In this document: positions 34,336-45,069 of the stretch, one piece after another
Position numbering within the stretch: the stretch's first letter is position 1
Layout: each line of letters begins with the position of its first letter
NCBI GenBank assembly: GCA_037157565.1
Contig: JAZHRO010000003.1
Span: forward strand, 69,132,501-69,196,500
DNA: 64,000 bases
Direction of reading: 5' to 3'
Source of the DNA: Thalassia testudinum
Lineage: Eukaryota; Streptophyta; Magnoliopsida; Alismatales; Hydrocharitaceae
Program-made: the position numbers and the translations under genes
The notes under the pieces: generated by a model
The model's database searches: none
The model's input: only the letters and a program-made list of their open reading frames with translations
Told to the model about the DNA's origin: nothing

Positions 34336-35831
34336 TAATAACACTACATTTTATGCTGATAATTCTACCAAACGGGGTTTATCTTAAGGGTAACAAGCAC
34401 AAATAACACATCATAAATGGGTATGGGAGCATGACATGCATCACATATTGAGATTGCTCATTAAATAGTATTAATGGCCATTTGTATAAGTTTATGTCAA
34501 AATAGGCCTCAGATGAGTAATTGGACCGCACGGACGAATTCAAAATGACGAACGGAGTCCAACGGACTCAAAATTGACCAAGTTTGACATCCGAAGCTCT
34601 CAAAACAAGCCCAAGAAGTTCTAGCCGTTGATTTGATGATCAACGATCCACGTGCGACCACATGGCACCATCACCATGCACCTCACTCAGCGCATCGCGG
34701 CTTCAACACTCAAAGCATTTTAAGCCATCCGATCTGACGATCGAACGGTTGAGAATGCGTCAACCATGCTCGCAAACCTGTAGCGCTCGGGCACCTTCAG
34801 TGCTCTAGCCTCAGATCTCGACCTTTGGATTACCATCCAACGGTCGACACGCCACGCACCTGCCTCCTCTTCGCGACCAAGCCCGAGCAGCAGCGCAACG
34901 GTTGACGCTCTCACCCGCGCACACCCGACGCAGGGTTGAAATGCACTGTGCAACAAATCGGTGACAAAGGCGCACGCGGATGAAATCCACCTGTCGATGA
35001 GCGAGCGAATGGTCGGATAGAGGCTACGTAGCACCTGTAGATGAGCACGCTCAAACGCCTGCGATGACGAGCGTGACGCGTGCTGTGGAAGCACAATCCA
35101 TGAGTGCACCCTCCGTGAGATCTCAGCCGTCCGATTGAAGATTAGACGGCTCACAACGCGAGCGCACGGATCAGGCAGAAGAAGAACGAGCGCGTGTGTA
35201 CGACCGGCAGGCAAGGGGCTACACTGACGATTTTGGCATGGGTTTAGCAACGTTCCGGATGTCGCTAAAGCCCATACTTAAATTACAAACCCCTCTTCCT
35301 ATATAAACCCCTTCCAACTACCCATGTAATTCATTCAATACCCTTGCAAGTGTTCCACCCCACTCCTAGCCACCCTTAGCACTCTTTTGTAATCATTAGA
35401 GCTAACGAGCCATCGATGGAGCCCTCCACCACCATGGCTACCTTACCATCTTCTTTCTCTCTCTCTCTTTATCTTAGCTTTACTTTACTTGTGCTTAAGC
35501 ATTTAGCTATTGTTGCATTTGTAAAACTCAAGTGCATGTTAAATGATAATGTTTCTTATCTAGTTATTCGCTCTCTTTTGATGTTTAAGTTGCATGCCAT
35601 GAGCAAAAGGACTCTAACCCTACTCTCTCTCTCTCTCCCTTACTCGCTTTTCTCCCATGTTTTCTCACAAGCAAAACCTACCATTTCCATGACACTAAGT
35701 GACAGAAAAACCTAATTTTCACGCCTCCCTGTGTTTGACACTCAGACTCACGTCCGTTTCTTTATTTAAAATCGACGCAGTGAATGCGAGTTACAAGGAC
35801 ATTCTTAAACAAACGTGGACGAAGTGCATCA
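34336..35831 (+). repeat. E3 5' LTR
   Basis: Pairs with 38192-39695, at roughly 5-10% divergence by eye. The TG start has mutated to TA. TATA box at 35300-35307. U3 hairpins include AGCCGTCCGATT-gaag-ATTAGACGGCT near 35108. The antisense open frame of 176 codons over 34720-35250 is a by-product. Confidence 0.9.
35300..35307 (+). promoter_or_regulatory. TATA box of E3 5' LTR
   Basis: TATATAAA, also present in the 3' LTR at 39156-39163. Confidence 0.6.
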
Positions 35832-35836
35832 GTTTT

Positions 35837-35854
35837 TGGCACCGTTGTCGGTGA
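35837..35854 (+). other. E3 primer binding site
   Basis: TGGCACCGTTGTCGGTGA; the 3' part diverges from the Athila-type site directly before the deletion junction. Confidence 0.7.
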
Positions 35855-36748
35855 CTTTGCTAAGACTTGCTCTTATTGCCAGACTCTAGGGACCATGACC
35901 AGGAAAGATATGATGCCCCTTCAGCCCATTCTGATCGTCGAGATCTTTGACATTTGGGGCAAAGATTTCATGGGCCCCTTTCCACCATCCAACAACTTTT
36001 AGTACATCTTAGTCTCAGAAGACTATGTCTCAAAATGGATTGAAGTCATTGCCACTCGTCGATGCGATCATAAGCCTGTCATGGACTTTGTTAAGCAGAA
36101 CATCTTTTCTCGATTTGGAATACCGAAGGCCATAATAAGTGATGGTGGAAGTCATTTTATCCACACCCAATTCTGTGCCCTACTCAGAAAATACGGGGTT
36201 ACCCACTGCATTGCCACCTCGTATCATCCACAAACTAATGGGCAAACCAAGGCCTCAAACAGACAAATCAAGAACATTCTACAAAAGATCGTGAGACCTG
36301 ACAGGAAGGACTGGTCCACATGACTGGATGATGCCCTGTGGGCATACAGGATCGCTTTCAAGACTCCGATAGGCATGTCACGTTATCGCCTGGTCTTTGG
36401 CAAGGCTTGCCACCTTCCTGTTGAGTTGGAACACCGAGCTTACTGGGCCGTTAAGCAGTGCAACATGGATTCTCAGTTAACTGGTGTGCAGAGGATGCTC
36501 CAACTCTCCGAGCTCGAGGAAATTCGATGGGATGCCTTTGAGAATAGTCGACCTTACAAGGAGAAGATGAAAGCCATCCACGACCGACTCATCCATAGAA
36601 AGACCTTCGAGCCTAACCAACAACTCTGGCTTTTTGACACTCGACTCAAACTCTTTCTCGGGAAGCTTCGATCCAAGTGGACAAGACGTATAGGGTGGTT
36701 AAACCCTATTCCAATGGGGCGATCGAGATTGCAGATCCTAACACTTTA
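35855..36748 (+). pseudogene. E3 integrase, inactivated
   Basis: Integrase inserts element DNA into the genome. Visible in order: the end of the zinc finger (CSYCQTLG), the core start WGKDFMGPFP, VSKWIEVIAT, the second Asp in [47 protein letters not shown]. In the D,D-35-E motif the Glu expected in NGQAE is Lys here (NGQTK). Stops lie at 36001 (after PPSNNF) and 36321, and the C-terminal part shifts frame near 36650. The zinc finger lacks its His pair because the deletion begins there. The CHLPVELEH block is typical of plant Ty3/gypsy integrases. Confidence 0.9.
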
Positions 36749-36839
36749 ATGGTAAACAGTTAGAGACTGAAGCTCTTCCTTGCCCAGGTTCCCCTAAAGG
36801 AAGTTGTCACCCTCATTGAGGGTTGGCACGAAGCATCAC

Positions 36840-36884
36840 CCAGCCAAAGGTGTTAAAATCAATGCTTCTTGGGAGGCAACCCAA
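36840..36884 (+). other. E3 post-stop element with TTGGG-AGGCAA-CCCAA hairpin
   Basis: CACCCAGCCAAAGGTGTTAAAA, then a perfect 5-bp-arm hairpin at 36869-36884. Similar elements follow the coding regions of E1, E2, E4 and E8. Confidence 0.65.
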
Positions 36885-36960
36885 ACAATTCAGACTGATC
36901 ATGTACATTACTCAACTCAGGTGATCTCTTTCTGTACCCCTTTGCATGCAATTGATTTGT

Positions 36961-38191
36961 CAATGAGGACATTATCCAACTTAAGCATGGGGGAGGTGGT
37001 AATTTGCATGTTCTGAATTCATTTTATCAGTCTAAATAAAAAAAATGATGAATTTAGGAAGAAAAACTTAGGCATTAGGAACATGTCAACAGTGGGAAAT
37101 AATACAAAAAGAACCTAAACAGTTAGACTTTTCAGGCCTTCAAACTTAATTAGCCCTGGTGTCCATTAAAATATGGATTTAGCCTCGAATCCTCGCAACC
37201 TTAATTTATTTTAATTCACCAATAAAATAAGGTGATAAGTATACGACCTAACAATTTGCCCTCTGACTCGGAGGGACTTTTAGTCTAAGCATCTACACAC
37301 ATTTTTGCATTGACTCACTCCTCGGAGATTCTGATAGAAATTAGGTAGCTAATGAACCTTCTAGCATGGTATGGCTGGCAAGTTGTTGTGGGTAACAGCC
37401 CATTAGCTGGATGTCCAGAGCCTAGCCATAGAATCACTTTCTTCTTATTGCCTCTAGGTAAATTTGATATCAAGGAAGCCACCTACTAAACAACAAAAGA
37501 AAGAAAAAAAGAAAAAAATAATAAGAAAAAAAGAAAACAAAATAAAACACACTTCACCGCACGAGTATGGCTAGCAAGTGGTCTGGGTAACAACCCATTG
37601 GCCGGTTGTCCAGAAACCAGCTCACTAAATGCACAAAAAGATCCAAAACACTTAAGGAAGAAGCGGGGAAGTAGTGCAATCCAGGGAGATATACACTGAA
37701 AACACCCTTGTGTTGACCCCAGATAAAATAAAAGTAGGGAGAAAGCTACCGATCGGACAAATACACCTTCAGGCAAACACTTCCTTTTTCGGTCACCTAG
37801 GGGCGTAGAAACTTGAAGTTTGTCTGAATTACCATTAGGTGAGTCTATCATGATCTTCACACCAAGATGCTTAGCACTTAGAGTCTTTTTTGAGTTATGG
37901 GTGGGTTGGGTAGCTGTAAAAAGTTACCAACACACTCTCAACTCCAAAAATCCAAAAAAAAGAGAAAAGATGAAAAAGAAAAAAATATGTATTCCTTAAA
38001 GTGAGGATTTGGCCGATTCATATTTTGGCAGACACCCAAGTGCTGTTTAGTCTCCGTAGATCAGGATCTTAGTATATTTCCTCCTATTGACAAGTAACAA
38101 AATGTTTAAATAATCAATTCCTGGATTCTGACTGAGAATAATAACAAGGATGAACCTTGCTAGGGACAAGCAAGGAGTAAGCATGGGGGTA
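36961..38191 (+). mobile_element. E3 3' non-coding region with two polypurine tracts and paired repeats
   Basis: CAATGAGGACATTATCC then TTAAGCATGGGGGAGG (36981-36996) is the internal tract, and GTAAGCATGGGGGTA (38177-38191) the terminal one. Two copies of a 57-nt unit beginning TATGGCT lie at 37370 and 37566. No gene is seen; the 37486-37860 antisense frame is low-complexity. Confidence 0.75.
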
Positions 38192-39695
38192 TGATAACGC
38201 TACATTTTATGGTGATAATTCTTCCAAGCGGGGTTTATCTTAAGGGTAACATGCACAAATAACATATCATAAATGGGTATGAGAGCATGACATGCATCGC
38301 ATATTGAGATTGCTTATTAAATAGTATTAATCGCCATTTCTATAAGTTCATGTCAAAACAAGCCTCAGATGAGCAATCAGACCACATGGATGAATTCAGA
38401 ATGACGAACGGAGTCCAACGGACTTAAAATCAACCAAGTCCAACATCCGGAGCTCTCGAAACGAGCCAAAGAAGTTCTGGACGTTGATCTGATGATCAAT
38501 GGCTAATGTGCGGCCACGTGGCACCATCACCGCGTGCCTCACTCAGCGCATCATGGCTTCAACACGCAAAGCATTTTAAGTCGTCCAATCTAACGATCGG
38601 GTGGCTGAGAATGCATCAACAGTGCCCGCACACCCTCAACACTCGCCCGCCTTCGCCGATCCAGCCTTTGATCTCAATCATTGGATTACCATCCAACGGT
38701 TGACACGCCACACACCTGCCTCCTCTTCGCGACCATGCGCGAGCACCAGCGCAGTGGTCGACACTCTCACCTATGCACACCTGACGTAGGGTCAAAATGC
38801 ACCACGCAACAAATCAGTGGCAAAGGCACGCGCAGATGAAATCCACCCGTCGATGCGTGAGCGAATGACCGGATAGCGGCTACGTGGAGCCCGCAGATGA
38901 GTGTGCTCAGATGCTCGCGATGATGCGTGGGGTGCGTGCTACGCAAGCACAATCTGCAAATGCGCCCTCCGTAAGATCTCAGCCATCCGATCGAAGATCG
39001 GACGGCTCACAATGCGAGCTCACGGATTAGGCGGAAGAAGAACGAGCACGCGCGTGCGACCAGCAGGTAGGGGGATACATCGACGGTTTTGGCATGGGTT
39101 TAGCGACGTTCCGGACGTTTCTCAAGCCCATACTTAAATTATAAACCCCTCTTCCTATATAAACCTCTTCCAACTACCCATGTAATTCATTCGATACCCT
39201 TGCAAGTGTTCCAGCCCACTCCTAACCACCCTTACCGCTCTTTTGTAGTCATTGGAGCCGACAAGCCATCGAGGAAGCCCTCCTCCACCACCGTGGCTGC
39301 CTTACCATCTTCTTTCTCTCTCTCTCTCTTTATCTTAGCTTTACTTTACTTGTGCTTAAGCATTTAGATATTGTTGTATTTGTAAAACTCAAGTGCATGG
39401 TAAATGATAATGTTTCTTATCTAGTTATTCTCTTTCTTTTGATGTTTAAGTTGCATGCCATGAACAAAAGGACTCTAACCCTACTCTCTCTCTCTTTCTC
39501 TCCCTTACTCACTTTTCTCCCGTGTTTTCTCGCAAGCAAAACCCGCCATTTTCGTGACACTAAGTGATAGAAAAACCCAATTTTCACACCTTCTTCTGTT
39601 TGACACTCTGACTCACGTTCATTTCTTTATTTAAAATCGACACAGTGAACACGAGCTACAATGACATTCTTAAATAAAGCGGCCAAAGTGTGTCA
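38192..39695 (+). repeat. E3 3' LTR
   Basis: Starts TGATAACGCTACATTTTATG directly after the polypurine tract and ends GTGTGTCA. The E2 LTR resumes at 39701 after a degenerate duplication. Confidence 0.9.
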
Positions 39696-39700
39696 CTAGC

Positions 39701-41582
39701 ATCTGTTAGCTTCTGAGGTGGGACTAATCCCACCGCCTTTCTTCTGTGTGCAGCTGTGGCTGCTTCCTTATTCAATTGCAGTCAAAGGCCCAGTCAAAGG
39801 GACAAATTGGTCCCTAGGTTGTGATCCTGGAGACTCTCCACTGCGCCGGGACTTCACCTGGGGCTTACAGGTGCTGGAGAAAGCTTCAAGCTTCGCTCGA
39901 AGCTATGACAATGGCGGTGAAGGACTTGCTACCAGAAAATCAAAATACAGCCTCTCGACCTTGTTAATTAAGTTCAGGAGCTTCGCCGTAGGATGGCGAG
40001 GGTGTGGGTGGCGATGCCGAGCTGCGAAGGTGGTCGTAGGTGGCTGGCGAAGGTAGAGATGAAGGTCTGGAAGTGGGTTGTTTGGTGAGGAGGTGGAGTG
40101 AGCAATAGGCCTGGAAAGGTTAGGGCTTTTATTCTAGGGGCCATGGAGGAGGTTTTGGTGGTGTTGGCGAGGTATTTAGGACATTGGAGTAGGTGGAGGA
40201 CCCTGCCGGAGGTCAGGTCGGAGTGGAGGACGATGGAGGTGAACGGCGGCGTCGAGGGCTGAAATTGGGATATGGAGAGTGAGAAAGATAGTGTAAACCT
40301 AACTAAGCCTTACTAACCTAATCTAAACTGATGAAAGGGGAGAGAATCTACACCGGGGGTACGTCGACGACGGAGAAGACGAAGTGCTTCGATGAGGGTA
40401 GGAACGACGATGACAATGGGAAGGAGGCTCCTACTGGTACGGCCAAGAGCAGACGAGAGAGAGGAAGGGAATCTGGCCACTAGTATTGTGGACGGACGAT
40501 GAAGGAGGTCAGGAGGAATCACCGGAGCTTGCGGAGCTTGTTGACTAGAGCGGAGAGAGGAAGGGAAGGGTTTCACGGCCGAAATCAAGCTTCGGATCTT
40601 CGGTGTGATTTGGGGGGTCTTTTATAAATCTCTAAAGAGTGTTTTGGGCTTGGGAAGCAAGCTTCCTAAGCTTTGAATGCTCGCCAAAGATAGGAATTGT
40701 ATGATATTCGAATCTCTCATGCGTTCGCATGAGAGATTGGGAAAGTTTTAGGGATTAGGAGTTGGCTTAAAAGGAAGGAAATTCTTTGACGAACTTCCCT
40801 TTCAAATTTGCGAGGTATTCGTCAAGGAATCAAGGAGAACATGTCATTTTAAGGTCACAGGTGTTGTAGGATTAGGATTCATGGCAGTAGGGACCTTTCT
40901 ATGAAGGTGATGATAAAGTTAGGGACTGAAATGCAAAGGATTCAAAAGTTAGGGGTAGATGTGTGAGATAAATGAATCAAATAGGACCAAAGTGAAGACT
41001 AGGTCAAGACAATCTCATATTGGACCCAAATTTTGGTACAAATCTAATTTTGACCTAAAGAATTCAATGGCGAAGTTGAATTTTATTTTGACCTAGTTTG
41101 ACTGGGTAATTTGCATAATTATCCAAATTAGGGTAAATGTCTGTCTAAAACTTTATTTTAGGTCAAGAAGGGTTCTAATGGTCAAATTGAAGGTACCAAA
41201 CCCTAGAGAATATTTTTATATGAATTTTAGAGGATTTAGGTGAATTTTATCCTGACCAGAACCTTAATTATTTAAGCGGGTCTATTTTTAGGTTTTTAGA
41301 TGTCTATTAATTCCTGTAACGCATGAGAACCCTTTTTTGTCTGTTCTAACCCACTTATTAGACTCTTAAAATCATTTGACCCTTAATTAACCCATAAGAA
41401 AACTAGTGATTATTCTTTAATTGAGATATACTGTTAAAACTGTAGTTTTACCCTTTTTTTACTGTATTTCCCTCAAAATAGATTCGTAGTGAATTATGAT
41501 CCTCTGGTGGTTATGTAGGAGCATTTAATGACTTAATCAGATCAAATTGAGCTAGTTATGGCTCATGATGGTATTCCCATTA
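39701..41582 (-). repeat. E2 5' LTR, second part
   Basis: Aligns with 17800-19658. TATA box (minus) at 40619-40626. Ends with cccatta, where the 3' LTR has cccatca, followed by the exact ggtgg duplication at 41583-41587. Confidence 0.9.
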
Positions 41583-41848
41583 GGTGGCACACAAACAACC
41601 AGATCTATCCTAGGGTTTATAAAAAGCACCTAAGTTGATTTGGTTTGAGTATTAGTGTGGTGAAATGAAATCTAGGGTGGTGGTGGTGGGGGAAAACTTA
41701 TAAATATCTCTACCCACACTTTACTCCAATCTACAGCCTTCAGCTCCTCCATCGGGTTCCTACAAGACAATAAATCAAAGAAGAAAGAGATGTTAGAAAA
41801 ATATGCAAGTAATGTGGGAAAACACGGGAAAAAAACCCAAGAGCGTTG
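41583..41848 (-). mobile_element. E0 leader next to its primer binding site
   Basis: In minus reading it follows the PBS and has an acceptor-like TTGTCTTGTAG ending at 41760, then a 60-nt exon-like stretch aligning with that of E8 (GATTGGAGTAAAGTG against GATCGGAGAAAAGTG). The donor reads ATAAGT where E8 has GTAAGT. The first five bases are the E2 duplication. Confidence 0.65.
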
Positions 41849-41868
41849 CCTCCCTAGCAATGGCGCCA
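41849..41868 (-). other. E0 primer binding site
   Basis: The minus strand reads TGGCGCCATTGCTAGGGAGG, close to the Athila-type site, with four T between it and the LTR end. Confidence 0.8.
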
Positions 41869-41871
41869 AAA

Positions 41872-43266
41872 TGATGATGGTGGATTCACACGTGCAAAGG
41901 GTTCGAGTTTGGAAAACCCGTCATCGTTGTTTGAGTCACGAGAAAATCCATCGATCAAATAAAATTTATAACTAAAACTCGAAATGTCAGTCCCCAGTTG
42001 AACATAGGGAGAGGAATGTTTGGTTTTGAAAAACACACATTTTGCTTTTATTTATTTTTTTTGTCATTTTTATCTTATATAATTTTTTTTTGGAATTTTT
42101 TAGAAAATAAGAGATTAGATCGACAATTGCTTATCTAACTAATCTACTTGCAAAATATGAGAGAGAGAGAATCACATATATTTCTGAATCAAACATTTGC
42201 TATGACTACGAAATCAGGAACGATTACACTACGAAAGAAATAAAAATAGAAAGAGGTGAGAGAATCCCCCTCGATTGTCGCTCGGTGGTCGACTCGCTCT
42301 GACAGCACCTGGAGGAAGGTGGTAAGGAGTGGAATAGAGGGTGTAGCTGGAGGACAAAAGATAGGGCAAGACAGCATCGCGGTGAGGATCTTCTTTCCGA
42401 AGGGAGGTGAGAAGACGGCCATGGGAAGCTCCATGAAGGGGGATGTGAGGCAGGAAAATATTTGGTTTTCTACTCTAGAGGAGCATCCCAGGCTTGGGAC
42501 AAGCTCTCTCTAGAGCCTTGGAGGTGGTGAGAGGAAGAAAAAGAGGAGGGGTAGGGGTCCTTTTATAGTGGAGGAAAGGATTAAATTTGTATACAGGACA
42601 TTTAGTGATGGTCATAAATGTCTCTTAAGATCTGCCACAAATGTCACTGAAGACAGCCCACACACCCAACCACCGCTGCACTAGCTAACTCTCCGTGCGC
42701 CCGTGTCACGTGCCTCCGCACGTGCGCCCATACGAGCTGCCGCTACTGCACGTGCGTGCCTCCTCGCAGGCGCAAGCACCTGTGATGCTGTGCGCGTGTA
42801 GTGGCACATGCGTGCGCATGGGCGACCTGTGTTGCACCACGTGGCACGATCTGGGCCGTCCATCTTCTTTCTATTGTAAGGGTTGTTATAGAGGTTGAAT
42901 TGAGTCAATTTTTGCGTTGTTGGGCTGCGATCATCGACCCGAATCCATCTGCACAGTCGGATTTGCCTTTTGAAACTCTGAATTATGTCACTTAGTCCAT
43001 TGGCCATTGATCTTCCTTGGACTACATATGGTGCTATGAGACTCCAATCAAGGCGATTTTGGAGGCGTGGGACTCTGTTTGTCGTCCTGATCAGATCCGT
43101 ACATTCGGATCGTCAATCCGAGTCTTGGAAATAAATCTCCTCTCCTAACCACAAAAAGGATGCAATTAACATAAAATATACACAACTACTCTAAATGCAA
43201 AATGATGCATGCTATGCAATATTTATAATATGGAATGCAAATTTAAGCCTATGAACATGCATAAAT
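41872..43266 (-). repeat. E0 5' LTR (start interrupted by E5)
   Basis: Minus-oriented LTR of the same broad family as E5, E6 and E8. It ends CATCATCA next to the PBS, has a GTTCAAC motif 125 nt in (41997-42012) and a TATA box at 42560-42567. About 35 bp of its start appear to be missing; compare E8, where TTTATGCATG lies 35 nt after the LTR start. I infer E5 inserted here. Confidence 0.75.
42560..42567 (-). promoter_or_regulatory. TATA box of E0 5' LTR
   Basis: Minus TATAAAAG followed by GACCCC, aligned with the E6 and E8 TATA boxes. Confidence 0.55.
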
Positions 43267-45046
43267 GATGTGCATACATCTAAATAGCCAAAAATGTCTA
43301 TTAATGCATGTTCTTAGTGTCATATTAGCATCATTCATTGTAAATAGTGCATAACATGCATAATCATGCATTTAGGTCAAATTATACAAATTGTATAGTA
43401 ATTGTCTCCTTTTATGGCCAATGATAGGGTGACCTTTAATCGGGGCTTTGGATTGAAGATCCAATCATACGGATCTGATCAGGGTGACGACGGGAGTTCA
43501 ATGACTCCAAGATAGCCCTGATCAAACATCTGTATCACCAAATATAGTTCGAGGAAGCTTAGAGATCAAGGGCCAAGATGGTGTCAATCTGCACTTTAGA
43601 TGACAAATCCGACCGCACGGATGGGTTCGGGTCGATGATTGCGGCCTAACAGCGCAAAAATCAGTTCAATCCAACATCCGTGGCACCCTCTGCAACACAC
43701 AGAAGATGGACAGCCCAATTAGCCCAAAGACCCACCGCTGCATTTCAAAGGACTCTTCATAACGTGATCTTAGCCATTGTATCTTGATCCAATGGTCAGA
43801 ATTTGCTCTGATGCACTGCTCTCATCTTCATAAGGCAAAAGGCGCGGACGATTTGGGCCGTTGGATCTTGATCCAATGGCCACAAGCGCATGCGCTTAAA
43901 ACATCTGCACAACCAAAAGTGCACCGCAGCACAGCGGTCCAACGCTTTTTTGTGAGCTCAAGGTGCGGGTTCGATCCTCGCTGCACCTCAAATTAGGCGT
44001 GGGCGTGGGAGGGGGCTCAATTGAGCTGTTGGATGGCGAACGAGTGGCGTAGATGTAGGTGACGTGGCGTGCCCAGATGCTAGGAACGCAAATGCGCCAT
44101 CAGACGTGTTTTTGTGAAGGCCAGGGAGCACATGTCCTGAGTCATTCATCTTTGATCCAATGGCAATGAAGGAGGCCGTGTCACCTCTTAGTAGGTGGGA
44201 GCAAGATGAAGTTTAAGCCATCCGATCTCTTAATCGGACGACTGATATTGCGAGGACGTGGGCAAGCATTGAGCTTACAGAAGGCAAGGAGGCAAACGTG
44301 CGTGCGAAGCTGTGGTGGCGTGGGGTCTTTAGTGACACTTAAATCCGTCACTAAAGACCCCCTCATTTAATGTTTTAACTATGTAATGACCAAATTGCCC
44401 CCAATCCTTACAATTATCAAAGGAGACCCCTACCCTACAAAATTCTCACCCTTCCTTCACCTCTCTCCCTCTCTAAAGCTCAAGAAAAGCTTGTCTCACA
44501 CCCGGGATCCTACTCTAGAACCAAATCCAAGTTTTCTTGCCCCCATTCCAGAAGTGGATCCCGTGACGACAACGACGTGCTGCCTCATTCCCACTTCTTC
44601 CTGCTTCGTCCTCCTTCTTCCCGCTTCGTCCTCCATCTTCCAGGCGTCACTCCATCCAACTCATCCTCCAATCATTCGTCGAGGAGGATAACATCTCTCT
44701 CCCTTCTTTTTATCGCTTTCTAGAATAGAATTTCCCACTTTCTAGCTGTAATCATTTCCCACTTTCTAGTTGTAAAAATAGTATTATTATATCAAGTGAT
44801 TGTTCTCTCTCTATCTCTCTCTCTTATTGTTTATATCAATGTCATTGTAATTATCTCACTTTCAAACAAAAATACCAAAAAAATATAATCGCGGATTTTA
44901 GATCGACGTAGCCTCCCTGTGTTCGACCCAGAATTTCTTTATAAATTTTGGTTAAATTTACCTATTGATGGATTAATACGCAAATCAAACTACAATGACG
45001 AGTTTTCAAAATCCAATTCTGATCGCATAGTTTTCCTCTATCAACA
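43267..45046 (+). repeat. E5 5' LTR
   Basis: Starts TGATGTGCATACATC (5-bp hairpin arms) and ends TCAACA. Holds a 15-bp-arm inverted repeat (44323-44362) and CTCCCTGTGTTCGACCC (44913-44929). The TATA box is decayed (ATTATCAAAGGAG near 44417). A single LTR is visible; its boundary is set by alignment with E8 and by the PBS. Confidence 0.82.
44323..44362. promoter_or_regulatory. Perfect inverted repeat upstream of E5 promoter
   Basis: GGGGTCTTTAGTGAC, a 10-bp spacer, then GTCACTAAAGACCCC. It lies about 55 bp upstream of the TATA position. Similar repeats occupy the same place in E6 and both E8 LTRs. Confidence 0.75.
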
Positions 45047-45049
45047 TTT

Positions 45050-45069
45050 TGGCGCCATTACTGGGGAGG
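45050..45069 (+). other. E5 primer binding site
   Basis: TGGCGCCATTACTGGGGAGG, three bases after the LTR, close to the Athila-type site. Confidence 0.82.

Larger units (their letters stand above)
34336..39695 (+). mobile_element. E3: Athila-like element with large internal deletion (integrase only)
   Basis: Two 1.5-kb LTRs (34336-35831 and 38192-39695) enclose a PBS, a jump straight into integrase, a post-stop element, two polypurine tracts and paired repeats. Gag, protease, RT and RNase H are missing. The flanking 5-mers (cgggc at 34331, ctagc at 39696) agree at three of five positions, suggesting an old duplication. It is inserted in the E2 5' LTR. Confidence 0.88.
16862..41582 (-). mobile_element. 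E2: Athila-like LTR retrotransposon (non-autonomous), hosting E4 and E3
   Basis: Bounded by 2.8-kb LTRs (16862-19658; 33395-34335 continued at 39701-41582) and an exact 5-bp target duplication ggtgg. The PBS next to the right LTR and the polypurine tract next to the left one give minus orientation. Subtracting E4 and E3 leaves about 10.1 kb. Coding remnants lie on both sides of E4 (21305-22709 and 31960-32165). No RT or integrase is visible. It is inserted in the E0 leader. Confidence 0.88.

Noticed and set aside
34720..35250. Antisense open frame of 176 codons
   Set aside because: It lies wholly inside the E3 5' LTR U3, which is GC-rich and full of palindromes; there is no domain and the 3' LTR copy is not open.
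44323..44362. A separate MITE inserted in the E5 LTR
   Set aside because: The inverted repeat occurs at the same place in E6 and both E8 LTRs, so it belongs to the LTR.
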